Program-made: the position numbers and the translations under genes
Part shown: positions 42,769 through 52,932 of the stretch, piece after piece
Layout of the letters: every line of letters starts with the position of its first letter
How positions within the stretch are numbered: the stretch's first letter is position 1
Assembly: GCA_024233115.1 (NCBI GenBank)
Contig: JACKQB010000005.1
Span: 248,001-312,000 of the forward strand
Direction of reading: 5' to 3'
Length of the DNA: 64,000 bases
DNA from: Akkermansiaceae bacterium
GTDB lineage: Bacteria > Verrucomicrobiota > Verrucomicrobiia > Verrucomicrobiales > Akkermansiaceae
Notes under the pieces: model-generated
The model's input: the letters and a program-made list of their open reading frames with translations, nothing else
Database searches by the model: none
Told to the model about the DNA's origin: nothing

Positions 42769-45018
42769 ATGAAGATAATATCACCACAACATCCTGTAGT
42801 ATGCCTGAACCTTGCTGCGGTCATCCTGGCGGCGCTCGCCTTCCAGGACTCCCTGCTGGCTCGCACGCGCGACAATGTGCCCTGCAGTCCCGTGCCGGGC
42901 GCGGTATCGTTGCAAACCCTGGACCGTGATGTGGTCCGGTGCGTCGGGGAGGGAAAATACACGGAGCTGAGGGCGGAACTGAAAAAAAAGATCAGCAGGG
43001 TAAAGCCCGGCACCGCTGGCGAGTCGCTCAGCGCCGGGTTGGTGCTGCTGTGCTGCCAGCATGAACTCCTGCTCGCCAGCAACGATGCCGAATCGATCCG
43101 GGGAAAGGACCAGGCGGGCCAGTTCATGCTTGAGCTGTTAGCCAATGCCGAGTGGATGCAAGACCTGCTCTGCTCCGGCCCCGTCAATGTGTCCAATGCG
43201 CTGAAAGGCCTCTACTCCGTCTGGCGCTACGAAAGGAAATCGATCAACACCCCCCTTTACCGGAAAATCGCCACCGCCGGCGCCATCGCCGGCGGCTCGG
43301 ACTACCAGCTCGTGCATGCGTTCAGAAACTATCGTAACGCCTACGAGCACGGGCTGCTGCAGTGGGACTTCGACAAGCTCGAAGTGTGGGAGCTGCGTCA
43401 TGTCATCGCCAGGATTCCGCAACAAGACTGGGACTTCATACTCAATGAGCGCAACAACAAGGGCAGCACCTATTTCGGCGCCTGTTGGGCTGTGGCGTAT
43501 CGCTTGAGAAACGACTTCAACCACTCCATCCATGCGCATGGTTATTACACGCCGTGGGAGTGGTATGGGCACCGATTCCAGAGTCTTGCACTGGTTGGTG
43601 GGGTCTGTGGCTCCTGCTCCACTTACGGCTCCTATTCCAGCAAAGTCCATGGCTACCCGTCCTATACCGCCGGCGAGCCGGGTCACTGTGCTTATGTCCT
43701 CCGCATCAAGCCTGACGATTGGCGCACGGCATACAGTGTGACCGGCCACACCCGCCCCCACGGATGTTTCTGGCGGGGGTTTGTCTACTCCGATCTACAC
43801 CTCATGGAACAGGCCTTTAGGAATAAAGAGGCTGTTAGGACGGGCTATCATTATACCTGGATCGCCCGGACCCGACACGAAAGGGCTAATCTCGAGCCAC
43901 TGTTTCAATCCGCCATCCGCGCCAACCCACTCAATCTGGGAATCTGGCAGGAGTATGGAGATTGGCTGGCTGCTAGGCCGGACCAGACCACCAGCCAATG
44001 GCATGCATTTTCAAAGGGATGCATGGAGTCCTACCGGGCATTCCCCGACGTCATTTCCTACCTCCACGGAAAATACCTCTATCCGAACCTCAAAAAAACA
44101 ACCCCGCTCGACGGTCGGCTCAGGGAGGTCCTGGCCTATCAGGCATTTATTTACACCCTGGAAAAACCCCGGACCGGACAGAACTTGTCGGCGGATATCG
44201 CCATGTTTGAAAAGCTGCTAGACAACAATGACAAAAGCGTCTTCGAGCTCTACTCCGGTCTGCTGAAGCTCGCGATGGCTAACAAATCCAACCGGGATTT
44301 TCTCACTGTGTTTGAAACGGCACGCAAACGTTTCTCGGCAAAGAAGGACTTCATCAAACCCTTTAACGAGCTGCTGGCCCGTTATACAAAATCATCATCG
44401 GCACAAGGCAACGAACTCAAGGCCGTAATCACCAACTGCCTGGTGGATAACATCAAAAAACGTGATTTCGCCGGCTACAAAAACAGCGTCAAACTCATCG
44501 GCAACATCGTAGACCTCAACTCCGCCAAGGAGCGTCACGTCGGCAACTGGATCACCAAGTGCCCGAAACATGAGCCGTTCCCCGGTAAAATGATCTCCAA
44601 GGGCGGCATGATCTGGCCGACCAATGCCGGCAAGGGCAACGCCGTGCTTTCCTACCCCGGCATTCTGAACGGTATCGAAGGCGGCGGCACCTGCCAGACC
44701 GGCAATGTCAACAACCCGACCATTGATTTCTCCCTGCCGGAAAAATGCCACCTCTCCGGCGTGATCATCACATCGGGTTATGAACACCCTAACTGGATCA
44801 AGGCGATGAATCCCGTTGTTCTCTCCGCATCCAACGACCTGAAAACCTGGACGGAGATCTATCGGTCGGACGAGGCCAAGCCAAGCCATCGCATCGATCT
44901 GCAAGGCAAAAACATCGAGGCCAGATACCTGCGGCTCCAGTCGCCCTGCGTCGACAAGGCGGCCAAAAAACAGATCGTCTTGAGGCAGTTCCTCGTCTTC
45001 GGAAAAACCAACTACTGA
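42769..45018 (+). CDS. Exported transglutaminase-fold protein with C-terminal discoidin-like domain
   Basis: A 749-residue protein with an N-terminal hydrophobic signal (about 10-32); ATG 42769 was preferred to 42703. A central segment, about residues 277-310, reads GGVCGSCSTYGSYSS…GYPS…GEPGHCAYVLR. That is the Cys…His order and spacing of transglutaminase-like cores, shared by cysteine proteases and peptide:N-glycanases. Cys280 or Cys283 and His306 are candidate catalytic residues; the third residue is uncertain. About 340-620 is helical. About 640-749 is an F5/8 type C-like sandwich (LSGVIITSGYEHPNW…SASNDLKTWTEIY…ARYLRLQS). It is followed 51 bases later by a thioredoxin-like protein and then mannosidases. 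Protease, amidase or inactive binding protein are all possible. Confidence 0.55.
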   Translation: MKIISPQHPVVCLNLAAVILAALAFQDSLLARTRDNVPCSPVPGAVSLQTLDRDVVRCVGEGKYTELRAELKKKISRVKPGTAGESLSAGLVLLCCQHELLLASNDAESIRGKDQAGQFMLELLANAEWMQDLLCSGPVNVSNALKGLYSVWRYERKSINTPLYRKIATAGAIAGGSDYQLVHAFRNYRNAYEHGLLQWDFDKLEVWELRHVIARIPQQDWDFILNERNNKGSTYFGACWAVAYRLRNDFNHSIHAHGYYTPWEWYGHRFQSLALVGGVCGSCSTYGSYSSKVHGYPSYTAGEPGHCAYVLRIKPDDWRTAYSVTGHTRPHGCFWRGFVYSDLHLMEQAFRNKEAVRTGYHYTWIARTRHERANLEPLFQSAIRANPLNLGIWQEYGDWLAARPDQTTSQWHAFSKGCMESYRAFPDVISYLHGKYLYPNLKKTTPLDGRLREVLAYQAFIYTLEKPRTGQNLSADIAMFEKLLDNNDKSVFELYSGLLKLAMANKSNRDFLTVFETARKRFSAKKDFIKPFNELLARYTKSSSAQGNELKAVITNCLVDNIKKRDFAGYKNSVKLIGNIVDLNSAKERHVGNWITKCPKHEPFPGKMISKGGMIWPTNAGKGNAVLSYPGILNGIEGGGTCQTGNVNNPTIDFSLPEKCHLSGVIITSGYEHPNWIKAMNPVVLSASNDLKTWTEIYRSDEAKPSHRIDLQGKNIEARYLRLQSPCVDKAAKKQIVLRQFLVFGKTNY

Positions 45019-45069
45019 TACCGCCGCTGCCCATTTTAAAGGACGCGCGAAATTATAACACTTTACAAA

Positions 45070-46932
45070 ATGAAATCGATCACCCCTCTGTTTTTCCTCA
45101 CCCTTGCTAGCGTGGCCGCCATGGCCCAGACAAGCGTGCCCAGCTACCAACAGGCACTCGAAGTTGCTAAAGAATCCGGTCAGGATATCTGCTGCTACCT
45201 CTACGGAAGCAACTGGAACCGCGTCGGTAACCTCGTCAAACAACAGCTTTGGGACAACAAGGAACTGGCCGCCGCCATAGGCGAGGGGGTCATCCTCACC
45301 GCCGTTGACCACCCCGACGGCATGCCGGCAGCCATAGCGGACAACCAGCTGGCACCCGGTTTCGAAAAACTGCCGCCGATGTCCCGGCTCAGCTCGGTGA
45401 CGATGAAGGGGACCACTTACAGCAAGCTCGATGACGAGAGCTGGGGCATCGATCTCAAGCGCAAACCGCGCCGGGAAACAGCCGTTATCAAGCTGACCAC
45501 GATGGCCAGTCCGGTGAGAGGTGTATTTGTCAGTGTGCTCAAGGACCCACGCCAGCCCGATGCCGTTTACGCCGTTTCCGGGCTGCGATTGAAAACGGCG
45601 GACCAGCCGGTCAAGGTGGTGGCCGCCAGTTCCAACAAATCAATGGACAGGCTGATGCTCGCCTTTGACGGCTCCGGCGGCTACGCAAGCTACATCCAGC
45701 ACCGGGGTGAGGCTCTGCACATCTTGGTGATGCCGGAGAAAACCATCCCCGCCAACACGGAGCTTACCATCGAACTCGATTTCAAGGGCAAACCATGGTG
45801 TCAGATGGGCACCCGCTTGGCTGTTAGTGAGCTGGCGGCCAATGCAAAGGGATACGATACCCTGGTCTCCGAGACCCGGCGGATCTTCGACTACTACAGG
45901 ATTCTATCTGAAAACAGAGGCATCCCCGCCGGGACTAACAACTACCCTGCCATCGTCTACGTCGATTCCAAGGGCCGCTACATCGGCAAAAAGGACGCCC
46001 TGCGCACATCACACACCGTCGGTGATCTCGCCGGATTTATAGAGGGTTTTCGCAAACAACGTATCGCACGTGACGCGGCATGGACTGCGGCCCGACAAGC
46101 GACCGGTGAGAAAAAAGCGGAACTGCTCTCTCAGGGGCTCGATGCCATTGGCTGCAGCCAGCACACCACCAAGGGAGCATGGGCCGGGTACGCACCCGTG
46201 TTTGACGAAATCAAAAAGCTGGCGCTACCCGCCACCCACCCGATCACCACACGGTATTTTTACAACTGGAAGGCGGTCGATACCTTTGTCAACGACCTCG
46301 TTAGGGAGGGGAATGAGGCCAAGGCGCTCTCGACCCTTGATTTTGAACTGACCAAATCCCTGACTCCGGGGATGCGTGAAACCATCATGATGAAAAAATT
46401 CAGCATCTGCCAAAATTCCAAATCAGCGGAGGTGAAGAAACTCACCTGGCAGGCGTTACGACAACTGGCCACGGAATTCCCCCATACCCGACGGGGTATC
46501 GGTGCCCGTGGCATGCTGCTGTGGAAAGGCGACGAGGGCCCCGTTACCTTTACCTACGGATGGAAAGCCCGGCACCTGAAGGAAGGTGAAAACACCTGGA
46601 AAATCGATCTCGATACCGCCAAGGCGTTTTACACGGCGGAACCTCACGACATCCAGTTTACCCTCGATAAAAAATCCCCGAACGGACTCACCATCACTTC
46701 CATTGAGATTTTCGAAGGTGACAAACTACTAACATCATTGACCCCCAACGTCACCCTCAGCAAGGAAGCCCCCACTTACAAGGGGCGCGTCGATCTCAGC
46801 AGACGCACCCCGAAACCCGGAGCCGCCCCACTCGTCGTTGTGTGCAAAGTCACCCCCGTCGGAGGCACCAACTGCTTCGGCACCATCAGTGCCACCCCCC
46901 AGCTTCCGCCGCCCCCAGCGGAGAACTGGTAA
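45070..46932 (+). CDS. Exported protein with thioredoxin-like N-terminus
   Basis: A 620-residue exported protein of unknown function. Signal peptide about 1-19. Residues about 24-90 resemble the start of a thioredoxin-like fold (SYQQALEVAKESGQDICCYLYGSNW, then ILTAVDHPDG), but the CxxC redox motif is absent (YGSNWNRVG), so it is unlikely to be a normal disulfide reductase. A second such segment appears at about 285-335 (NNYPAIVYVDSKGRYIGKKDAL). A helical middle part and a beta-rich end (ending PQLPPPPAENW) follow. It is 51 bases after the transglutaminase-fold gene and 57 before the GH38-like gene, so probably part of one transcript. Confidence 0.55.
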   Translation: MKSITPLFFLTLASVAAMAQTSVPSYQQALEVAKESGQDICCYLYGSNWNRVGNLVKQQLWDNKELAAAIGEGVILTAVDHPDGMPAAIADNQLAPGFEKLPPMSRLSSVTMKGTTYSKLDDESWGIDLKRKPRRETAVIKLTTMASPVRGVFVSVLKDPRQPDAVYAVSGLRLKTADQPVKVVAASSNKSMDRLMLAFDGSGGYASYIQHRGEALHILVMPEKTIPANTELTIELDFKGKPWCQMGTRLAVSELAANAKGYDTLVSETRRIFDYYRILSENRGIPAGTNNYPAIVYVDSKGRYIGKKDALRTSHTVGDLAGFIEGFRKQRIARDAAWTAARQATGEKKAELLSQGLDAIGCSQHTTKGAWAGYAPVFDEIKKLALPATHPITTRYFYNWKAVDTFVNDLVREGNEAKALSTLDFELTKSLTPGMRETIMMKKFSICQNSKSAEVKKLTWQALRQLATEFPHTRRGIGARGMLLWKGDEGPVTFTYGWKARHLKEGENTWKIDLDTAKAFYTAEPHDIQFTLDKKSPNGLTITSIEIFEGDKLLTSLTPNVTLSKEAPTYKGRVDLSRRTPKPGAAPLVVVCKVTPVGGTNCFGTISATPQLPPPPAENW

Positions 46933-47016
46933 CACGCCTAACAAAACAAACAGCCACTCCATACCCCTCACAATTACAACCCTGACTACTTGAAATCAAT
47001 GAATAGGATCCATACA

Positions 47017-50000
47017 ATGACAACCATGAATAATAAGCAAAAGTCTAGCCGTATTTCGATCAAAGACGCATTGGCCGCCGTTCTCTCGCTGGGTATGCTC
47101 GCCCCGCTTTCCCTCGGCGCAGCAACCGAAGTCAAGGTCGAGCATATCGGTAAGACCAGGGACGATTGGAACAGGCCGGCGTGGGATTTTCAAACCATCC
47201 ACCGGCCTTCGAAGTCGGCGGCGTCGCATGGCGCGTTGGTCAAAACCGTCGGCATGTCGGATTACTCCTGCCTGCCGGCCACCGCGCTGACCAATGGTGT
47301 CATGCCGCAGCAAACGCGCCAGCGTCGGGATTTCTTTACCTTTGCCAACGGCACCGATGGAGGCGTGATTGCCATGGACTTGGGCAAGGTCATGCCGATT
47401 GCCGAGGTCAACTCCTACTCGGCGCATGGCCCGGTCGGCGGCACCACCTGGGCGTCCGAGTTCAACGGGGTGCGCGGCCCGCAGGTCTATACCCTCTACG
47501 GAAGTTCGGAGGCAAATCCCTCGCTGACCGATCTCTCGCAGTGGTTGAAAATCGCCGAGGTCGATACCCGCAGTGCCGAAAATGGCACGGGCCGCTGGGG
47601 TGTCAATGTGCGCGACAGCGAGGGCAAGCTCCTGGGCAACTTCCGCTGGATCGTCTGGAAAGTGCGCTGCACCATCCCCATCCCCAAGGAAACCCACCGT
47701 CTCAAGGTCGGTCAAACCAACCCCGAGTGGTCCAACACCTGGTATGCCGAACTCGATGTGCACACGCCGGCCACCCTGCCCAAGGCGGGCGACTTCATCT
47801 ATGCGGGCACGCAGCTCAAAGAGGTTTTGGTCTCCTACAAGCAGCACTTCGACATCGGCTTCACCCACGCCGCGCCCGAGATTGTCAATATCTACCGCAC
47901 CAGCATGATCGACAGTGCCCTGCAACTCATCGACGACTCGGCAAAGCTCCCCAAGGAGCAGCGTTTTGCCTGGACCATTCCGAGTTGGGTCGCCTACCAG
48001 ATCCTCTGGGAGGGGCAGGACCCCGTGCGCTTGACGCGTGTGAAAAAAGCCATCAAGGAAGGCAGTATCGTCGTCCACGGCTTTCCCGTCACCGTGCACA
48101 CCGAGACCCTCGATCTGCCCGACCTCGTGGCGGGACTCAATATCGGCACCGAGGTCTGCCGCAAGGTGGGCATCCCGCTCTCGCGCTCCGCGAAAATGAC
48201 CGATGTGCCGAGTCATTCGTGGGTCTTGCCGACACTGCTCCACCACGCGGGCATCGACTTCCTGCACATTGGCGCCAACCCGGGCAATGAAAAGCCCGAC
48301 CTGCCGCTGCTCTACCAATGGGAGGGAGCGGACGGCTCTAACATTCTGGTCATGCACAATCAGGGTTACGGCTCGGACAACGAGTTTGGCCACGGACTCT
48401 ATCCGCCCAAGGACTGGCCCTACGATCACTGGCTGGCCGTTATGACGAGTTGTGAAAACACCGGTCCGCCCTCCCCCGATGCCGTGCGCAACCTGTTGGC
48501 AGAAGCCAAAAAAAATCTCCCGGGAGTGAAAGTGACCCTGGGCACCATGGATCAATTTGCCGCTACTATCCGCGCCGAGCAAAAGGCGGGAGCCGAGATC
48601 CCCGTGGTGCGCGCCGATATGCCCGACGCGTGGATTCACGGTGCGGCGTCGATGCCGCAGGCGGATGCGCTGGCGCACCGAGTGCGCGGCGCGATTACCG
48701 GGGTGGAGTCGCTCGACACACATCTCAAAATCTGGGGTCTGCGCACCGCTGACCACCGCGCGGATTTTTTCAACGCCCACGAGCGCAGCCTCATGTATGG
48801 CGAGCACACCTGGGGCTCGGCAAAAAACCTCGAAGGCCGCAATGCCTACGCGATGACTGACCTTGCTGCCTACATCAAGAGTGATGAGACCGCACGCTAT
48901 CTCGAAGGCACCTGGAAGGACCACGCCGACTACATCGCCAAGGCCGCCGAGATCACCGACAACATTCAGCGCAAGGACATGGCACTGCTCGCCGCGCAGG
49001 TCGCCACCTCCGGTCCGCGCGCCGTCATTTACAACCCCCTTCCGTGGAAGCGCGATGCGCTGGTGAGCCTCAAAGGCAAATCCTTCTGGGTCAAGGATCT
49101 CCCGCCCTCGGGCTACACGACCATCCCGCTGCCCGACGCAAGCCCAGCCGCACAGGAGGCAGCTGCCGAGGGTCGAGCGGTTCTCGAAAACAAGCATCTG
49201 AAAATCACCATCGACAAGGAACGCGGCGGCATTGTTTCCATCATTGAAAAAGCCAGCAATCGCGAGCTGGTCGACACGAACTCCAAAGATGCCTTTGGCG
49301 CGTATATGATCAAAAAATTCGACCGCGCCCAGAGCGAGGATTTTCAAATCGGCTGCGTCCACCTCGACACCGTCTATCAGTCCAACGCCCAGATCTGCTT
49401 TGGCTGGAATGTGCGCGCCGACCTGCCCAATACCCCGAGCTACTCCGAAACCAAGCCGATTTACATGAGCCTGAGCACCCAACGCGAAGGCGCGAGCCAG
49501 CTGGCCGTCCTGCGCGCCGAGCCGGAAGGTTTTGTCGAGTCCAAGGTCACCACCACCATTGTGCTGCCCGACGACGCGCCGTGGTTTGAAATACAGGTGC
49601 AGCTCGCCGACAAAAAGCCCAACTACTGGCCAGAGTCGGGCACGCTGCGCTTTCCCGTCAACGCCCGGCAGCCCCAGTTCCGCATCGGTCGCAACGGAGG
49701 CGTGGTCAACCCCGTCACCGACTTCGCCGTGCACAGCAACCGCACTTACGGCTACGTCGTCAACGGCGCGATGATCACCGCGGGCGCGGGCGCGGGACTC
49801 GCCATTTGCCCGCTGGATCACGGCATGATGAGTTTTGGCGAAAAAGGGATATTCACCATCGACCCGAACTACATCCCGCAGACCCCCGTCGCCGAGCTGA
49901 GTCTCTTTAACAACCTCTGGACAACCAACTTCCCTTACTGGATTGGCGGCGACATCGACTCGCGCGTGCGTGTCTGGCCGGTGAAGAATAACAAAAGTGA

Positions 50001-50352
50001 AAACCTCATCAACCCCGCGATAGAAGCGCGCTTCCCCGTCTTTGTGGCAACGGCTGACGGTGCGGGCGGTAAGCTGCCCAAGACCCAGGCGGGCCTCAGC
50101 TTCTCGCGCGCGGGTGTGCGTTTGGTGGACTTTTCCCCCGACCTGCATACCAAGGGGGTGAACCTGCGCGTCTGGGAGCGTGCGGGCGTTTCGGGTCCGC
50201 TGACGATCACCTTGCCGCAAGGCGCGAAGTGCACCAAGGCAACCCCCGTCAACCTGCGTGGCGAGCCTCTCGGAAACGCCTTTCCCGTCGTGGCTGGTAA
50301 AATCACCATCGACCTCGAACACGACAGCCCCGCAAGTTTCCTGCTCGAATAA
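47017..50352 (+). CDS. GH38-like alpha-mannosidase (divergent, DUF5054-like), exported
   Basis: An enzyme of about 1111 residues. The frame is open from a TTG at 46990; I prefer ATG 47017, which has AGGA eight bases before it and starts a signal (ISIKDALAAVLSLGMLAPLSLGAA). Residues about 60-260 resemble a discoidin-type sandwich. The catalytic domain begins VSYKQHFDIGFTH, the His-x-Asp zinc pair of GH38. MTDVPSHSWVLP stands where classical GH38 enzymes have their nucleophile Asp (IDPFGHS). The helical bundle and large C-terminal beta-sandwich follow, ending ITIDLEHDSPASFLLE. A paralog lies at 56106. It likely trims alpha-mannosides, but this divergent branch is not well characterised, so substrate is open. 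Confidence 0.75.
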   Translation: MTTMNNKQKSSRISIKDALAAVLSLGMLAPLSLGAATEVKVEHIGKTRDDWNRPAWDFQTIHRPSKSAASHGALVKTVGMSDYSCLPATALTNGVMPQQTRQRRDFFTFANGTDGGVIAMDLGKVMPIAEVNSYSAHGPVGGTTWASEFNGVRGPQVYTLYGSSEANPSLTDLSQWLKIAEVDTRSAENGTGRWGVNVRDSEGKLLGNFRWIVWKVRCTIPIPKETHRLKVGQTNPEWSNTWYAELDVHTPATLPKAGDFIYAGTQLKEVLVSYKQHFDIGFTHAAPEIVNIYRTSMIDSALQLIDDSAKLPKEQRFAWTIPSWVAYQILWEGQDPVRLTRVKKAIKEGSIVVHGFPVTVHTETLDLPDLVAGLNIGTEVCRKVGIPLSRSAKMTDVPSHSWVLPTLLHHAGIDFLHIGANPGNEKPDLPLLYQWEGADGSNILVMHNQGYGSDNEFGHGLYPPKDWPYDHWLAVMTSCENTGPPSPDAVRNLLAEAKKNLPGVKVTLGTMDQFAATIRAEQKAGAEIPVVRADMPDAWIHGAASMPQADALAHRVRGAITGVESLDTHLKIWGLRTADHRADFFNAHERSLMYGEHTWGSAKNLEGRNAYAMTDLAAYIKSDETARYLEGTWKDHADYIAKAAEITDNIQRKDMALLAAQVATSGPRAVIYNPLPWKRDALVSLKGKSFWVKDLPPSGYTTIPLPDASPAAQEAAAEGRAVLENKHLKITIDKERGGIVSIIEKASNRELVDTNSKDAFGAYMIKKFDRAQSEDFQIGCVHLDTVYQSNAQICFGWNVRADLPNTPSYSETKPIYMSLSTQREGASQLAVLRAEPEGFVESKVTTTIVLPDDAPWFEIQVQLADKKPNYWPESGTLRFPVNARQPQFRIGRNGGVVNPVTDFAVHSNRTYGYVVNGAMITAGAGAGLAICPLDHGMMSFGEKGIFTIDPNYIPQTPVAELSLFNNLWTTNFPYWIGGDIDSRVRVWPVKNNKSENLINPAIEARFPVFVATADGAGGKLPKTQAGLSFSRAGVRLVDFSPDLHTKGVNLRVWERAGVSGPLTITLPQGAKCTKATPVNLRGEPLGNAFPVVAGKITIDLEHDSPASFLLE

Positions 50353-50464
50353 CATCAACCAAACCCATCGGTGGCTCCCTCCTTGCTCCCACTTCAATAC
50401 AACGCTCATACCCTGCTGACACAAAATATAAATTTCTAGCAGCCGGGCTCAAAAAGAAATACAC

Positions 50465-52804
50465 ATGAACACGAAACAACTGACAACATTAACGCTGGTC
50501 GCCGCCCTGTTACCGGGGCTATCGCAGAACCTCACGGCCAAGGAGCCCGTGGACTGGGTGAACCCGCTGATCGATACACATGACTCGCGCTGGTTTTATT
50601 TCAACTCGGCGTCGCGTCCGTTCGGCATGGTCAATCTCAGTCCGGATACACGGACAGAGGGCTCCTGGCATTCGGGCTACCTGTATGGGGACAAGGAGAT
50701 TCGCTGCTTCAGCCACATACACGCCTGGCAATTGTCGGGTATCCCGGTCATGCCCATCACAGGTGAGATGACCGGGCATCAGGGTATGAATGCCTACAAA
50801 TCGGCGTTTTCACACGACAAGGAAGTCGTCCGTCCCGGCTATCACCAGGTTTATCTGGACCGCTATGCCGTCAATGTCGAACTGACTTCGACCACACGCG
50901 TAGGATTTCATCGTTACCGCTTTGATGACAAGGCCAGGCCTGCCTATGTCCTCTTCGACCTCGGTGCCACCCTGGCGCACTCGCCCACCGTGGACACGCA
51001 GTGCCGCAAGGTCAACGACAGGGAAATCGAAGGGATGACCGTGATGGGGCGGAGCAGCCGTCGGCCCAAGGATACCGCGGTTTATTTTGTGGCGCGTTTT
51101 GACCGCCCGATGAAATCCTTCGGCGGCTGGTTGCCGCAGAGGAAAAACGAACCTAAAAAGGTGCTGGACAACACCGGGGAAATCAACGGTCGGAACGCCG
51201 GCGTGTATGTCGGCTTTGCTCCCGACCAGCCGCTTTTGATGAAGGTGGCGGTCAGCTACACCTCCATCGAGGGTGCCCGCCGGAACCTGGACGCGGAGCT
51301 GGCGCACTGGGAATTTGACCGCGTTGTCAGGGAATCGAAGGCCGAATGGAATGAGCAGCTTTCCCGAATCACGGTCAAGGGCGGAACGGATGCGCAGCAG
51401 GTGAAATTCTACACGGATATTTGGCATGCCCTGCTGGGTCGTCGGATATTCAGTGATGTTGACGGCAGTTATAGCGATATGACCGGGGCAAAGCGCGTTG
51501 TCCGTAGAGTCCCTCTTGATGCAAAAGGGCGACCGCTCTTTCCCATACATAATTTCGACGGCTTCTGGGGAAGTCATTGGAGCCTCAACATCCTGTGGCC
51601 GCTTCTCTGTCCCGAACGCTACAGCGATATCTGCAAGACCATGGTGCAGATGTACAAAGACGGCGGGCTGCTTCCCCGCGGGCCATCCGGGGGTAACTAC
51701 ACCTTTGTGATGATCGGCGATTCATCGGCTCCCTTCATCACCTCCGCCTACGCCAAGGGTATCAGGGATTTTGATGGCGAGCTTGCGCTTGAAGGGCTGG
51801 TGAGGAACACCGGCCCCACGGGAGGCCGTTACTACGGCGGCTACGCGCGCAAACCCACGCCCGCCGCCTACGAGCCATACACCACCAGGGGGTTTGTGCC
51901 GTGGGAGACCCCCCTTTCCGGGGGCCACGGCAAGGCCGTCACCAGCCTGACACTCTACAACGCTTATCACGACTGGTGTATCGCCCGGATGGCAAAAGAA
52001 ATGGGCAAAGAACAAATCTATCAGAAATTCATTCCCGGAGCACGCAACTACCGACACGTCATCTGGCCGGAAAAACAGTCGGCCTGGGTCAGGATGAAAG
52101 ACGGCAGCTGGATGCCGGGTTACCAGCCGAATCAGAACGCCTTTGAGCAGAAGGGATTCTGTGAAACCAGCGCGGCTGTGACCACCTTTTTTGTGCCGCA
52201 TGATCCCACCGGGCTTGCCGGGATGCTGGGCGGTCCGGAAGCTGCGGCGGACAAGCTGAACAAACAATTCGAAAAGGCCGTTAAGGATAAATTCCACCTG
52301 CGCGGCCGGGGGCACGGCGGTGCCTGGATCGACTACGCCAACCAGGACGGCACCGGAGCCGCACACTATTTCAACCGCATCGGCTACCCCTGGCTCAGCC
52401 AGAAATGGGTGCGTGCCGTGCAACGCGCAACCTTCAGCGGCACCGATCCCTACAGCGGTTACAACGGCGATGAGGACCAGGGGCAGATGGGGGCGTTGAG
52501 CGCATTGATGGCGATCGGTCTTTTCCAGTTCGACGGCGGCGCCGGTCCCGATCCCCACTACGACATCACGGCACCGGTCTTTGACGAGGTGACCATCAGG
52601 CTCAGCCCGGAGTATTACGATGGTAAAACCGTCACCCTGGTCACCAGGAACCAGGGGCCGGAGAACATCTACATCCAGTCGGCACAATGGAACGGCAAAC
52701 CCCTCAATACCTCCCTGCTTGCCCACAAACAGCTGGTCGGGGGCGGTGTGCTGGAACTCACACTGGGGCCCAAACCGAACAAAAAGTGGGGACTCGCGAG
52801 ATAA
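50465..52804 (+). CDS. GH92 alpha-mannosidase, exported
   Basis: A 779-residue exported enzyme. Signal peptide about 1-25. GH92 landmarks run the length: VDWVNPLIDTHDSRWFYF, ASRPFGMVNLSPDT, GYLYGDKEIRCFSHIHAW, RKNLD-type inter-domain helices, FYTDIWHALLGRR, NFDGFWGSHWSLNILWPLL, GGLLPRG and GHGKAVTSLTL. The late EDQGQMGALSALMAIGLFQFDGG is also typical. Family members are calcium-dependent inverting exo-alpha-mannosidases, often alpha-1,2 on high-mannose N-glycans or yeast mannan. It follows the GH38-like gene by about 110 bases and ends at a strong bidirectional terminator. Together with GH38 it supports a mannose-rich glycan target. Confidence 0.93.
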   Translation: MNTKQLTTLTLVAALLPGLSQNLTAKEPVDWVNPLIDTHDSRWFYFNSASRPFGMVNLSPDTRTEGSWHSGYLYGDKEIRCFSHIHAWQLSGIPVMPITGEMTGHQGMNAYKSAFSHDKEVVRPGYHQVYLDRYAVNVELTSTTRVGFHRYRFDDKARPAYVLFDLGATLAHSPTVDTQCRKVNDREIEGMTVMGRSSRRPKDTAVYFVARFDRPMKSFGGWLPQRKNEPKKVLDNTGEINGRNAGVYVGFAPDQPLLMKVAVSYTSIEGARRNLDAELAHWEFDRVVRESKAEWNEQLSRITVKGGTDAQQVKFYTDIWHALLGRRIFSDVDGSYSDMTGAKRVVRRVPLDAKGRPLFPIHNFDGFWGSHWSLNILWPLLCPERYSDICKTMVQMYKDGGLLPRGPSGGNYTFVMIGDSSAPFITSAYAKGIRDFDGELALEGLVRNTGPTGGRYYGGYARKPTPAAYEPYTTRGFVPWETPLSGGHGKAVTSLTLYNAYHDWCIARMAKEMGKEQIYQKFIPGARNYRHVIWPEKQSAWVRMKDGSWMPGYQPNQNAFEQKGFCETSAAVTTFFVPHDPTGLAGMLGGPEAAADKLNKQFEKAVKDKFHLRGRGHGGAWIDYANQDGTGAAHYFNRIGYPWLSQKWVRAVQRATFSGTDPYSGYNGDEDQGQMGALSALMAIGLFQFDGGAGPDPHYDITAPVFDEVTIRLSPEYYDGKTVTLVTRNQGPENIYIQSAQWNGKPLNTSLLAHKQLVGGGVLELTLGPKPNKKWGLAR

Positions 52805-52884
52805 GGACCTTCTGCTGATGAACGCCGCCATATCCCCTTTCCTAATGGGGGTCTCCGGACAGGAAGAGGGTTCTCAGAACACAA

Positions 52885-52920
52885 AAAAAATCCCACCCGG
52901 GCAACCAGGTGGGGTTTTTT
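52885..52920. terminator. Bidirectional rho-independent terminator
   Basis: CCCACC and GGTGGG enclose a short loop, with AAAAAAAA before and GTTTTTT after, between the convergent GH92 gene and the PEP-CTERM gene ending at 52933. It can stop transcription from both sides. Confidence 0.85.
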
Positions 52921-52932
52921 CATTGTGGCATT

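Noticed and set aside
42564..43196. N-terminal extension of the GH2 gene
   Set aside because: It would run across the start of the divergent transglutaminase-fold gene; the ATG at 42563 begins a clean signal peptide.
46996..50424. Minus-strand open frame of 1142 codons opposite the GH38-like gene
   Set aside because: The plus-strand frame has a signal peptide and GH38 motifs; the antisense frame shows only the composition forced by GC-rich coding on the other strand.
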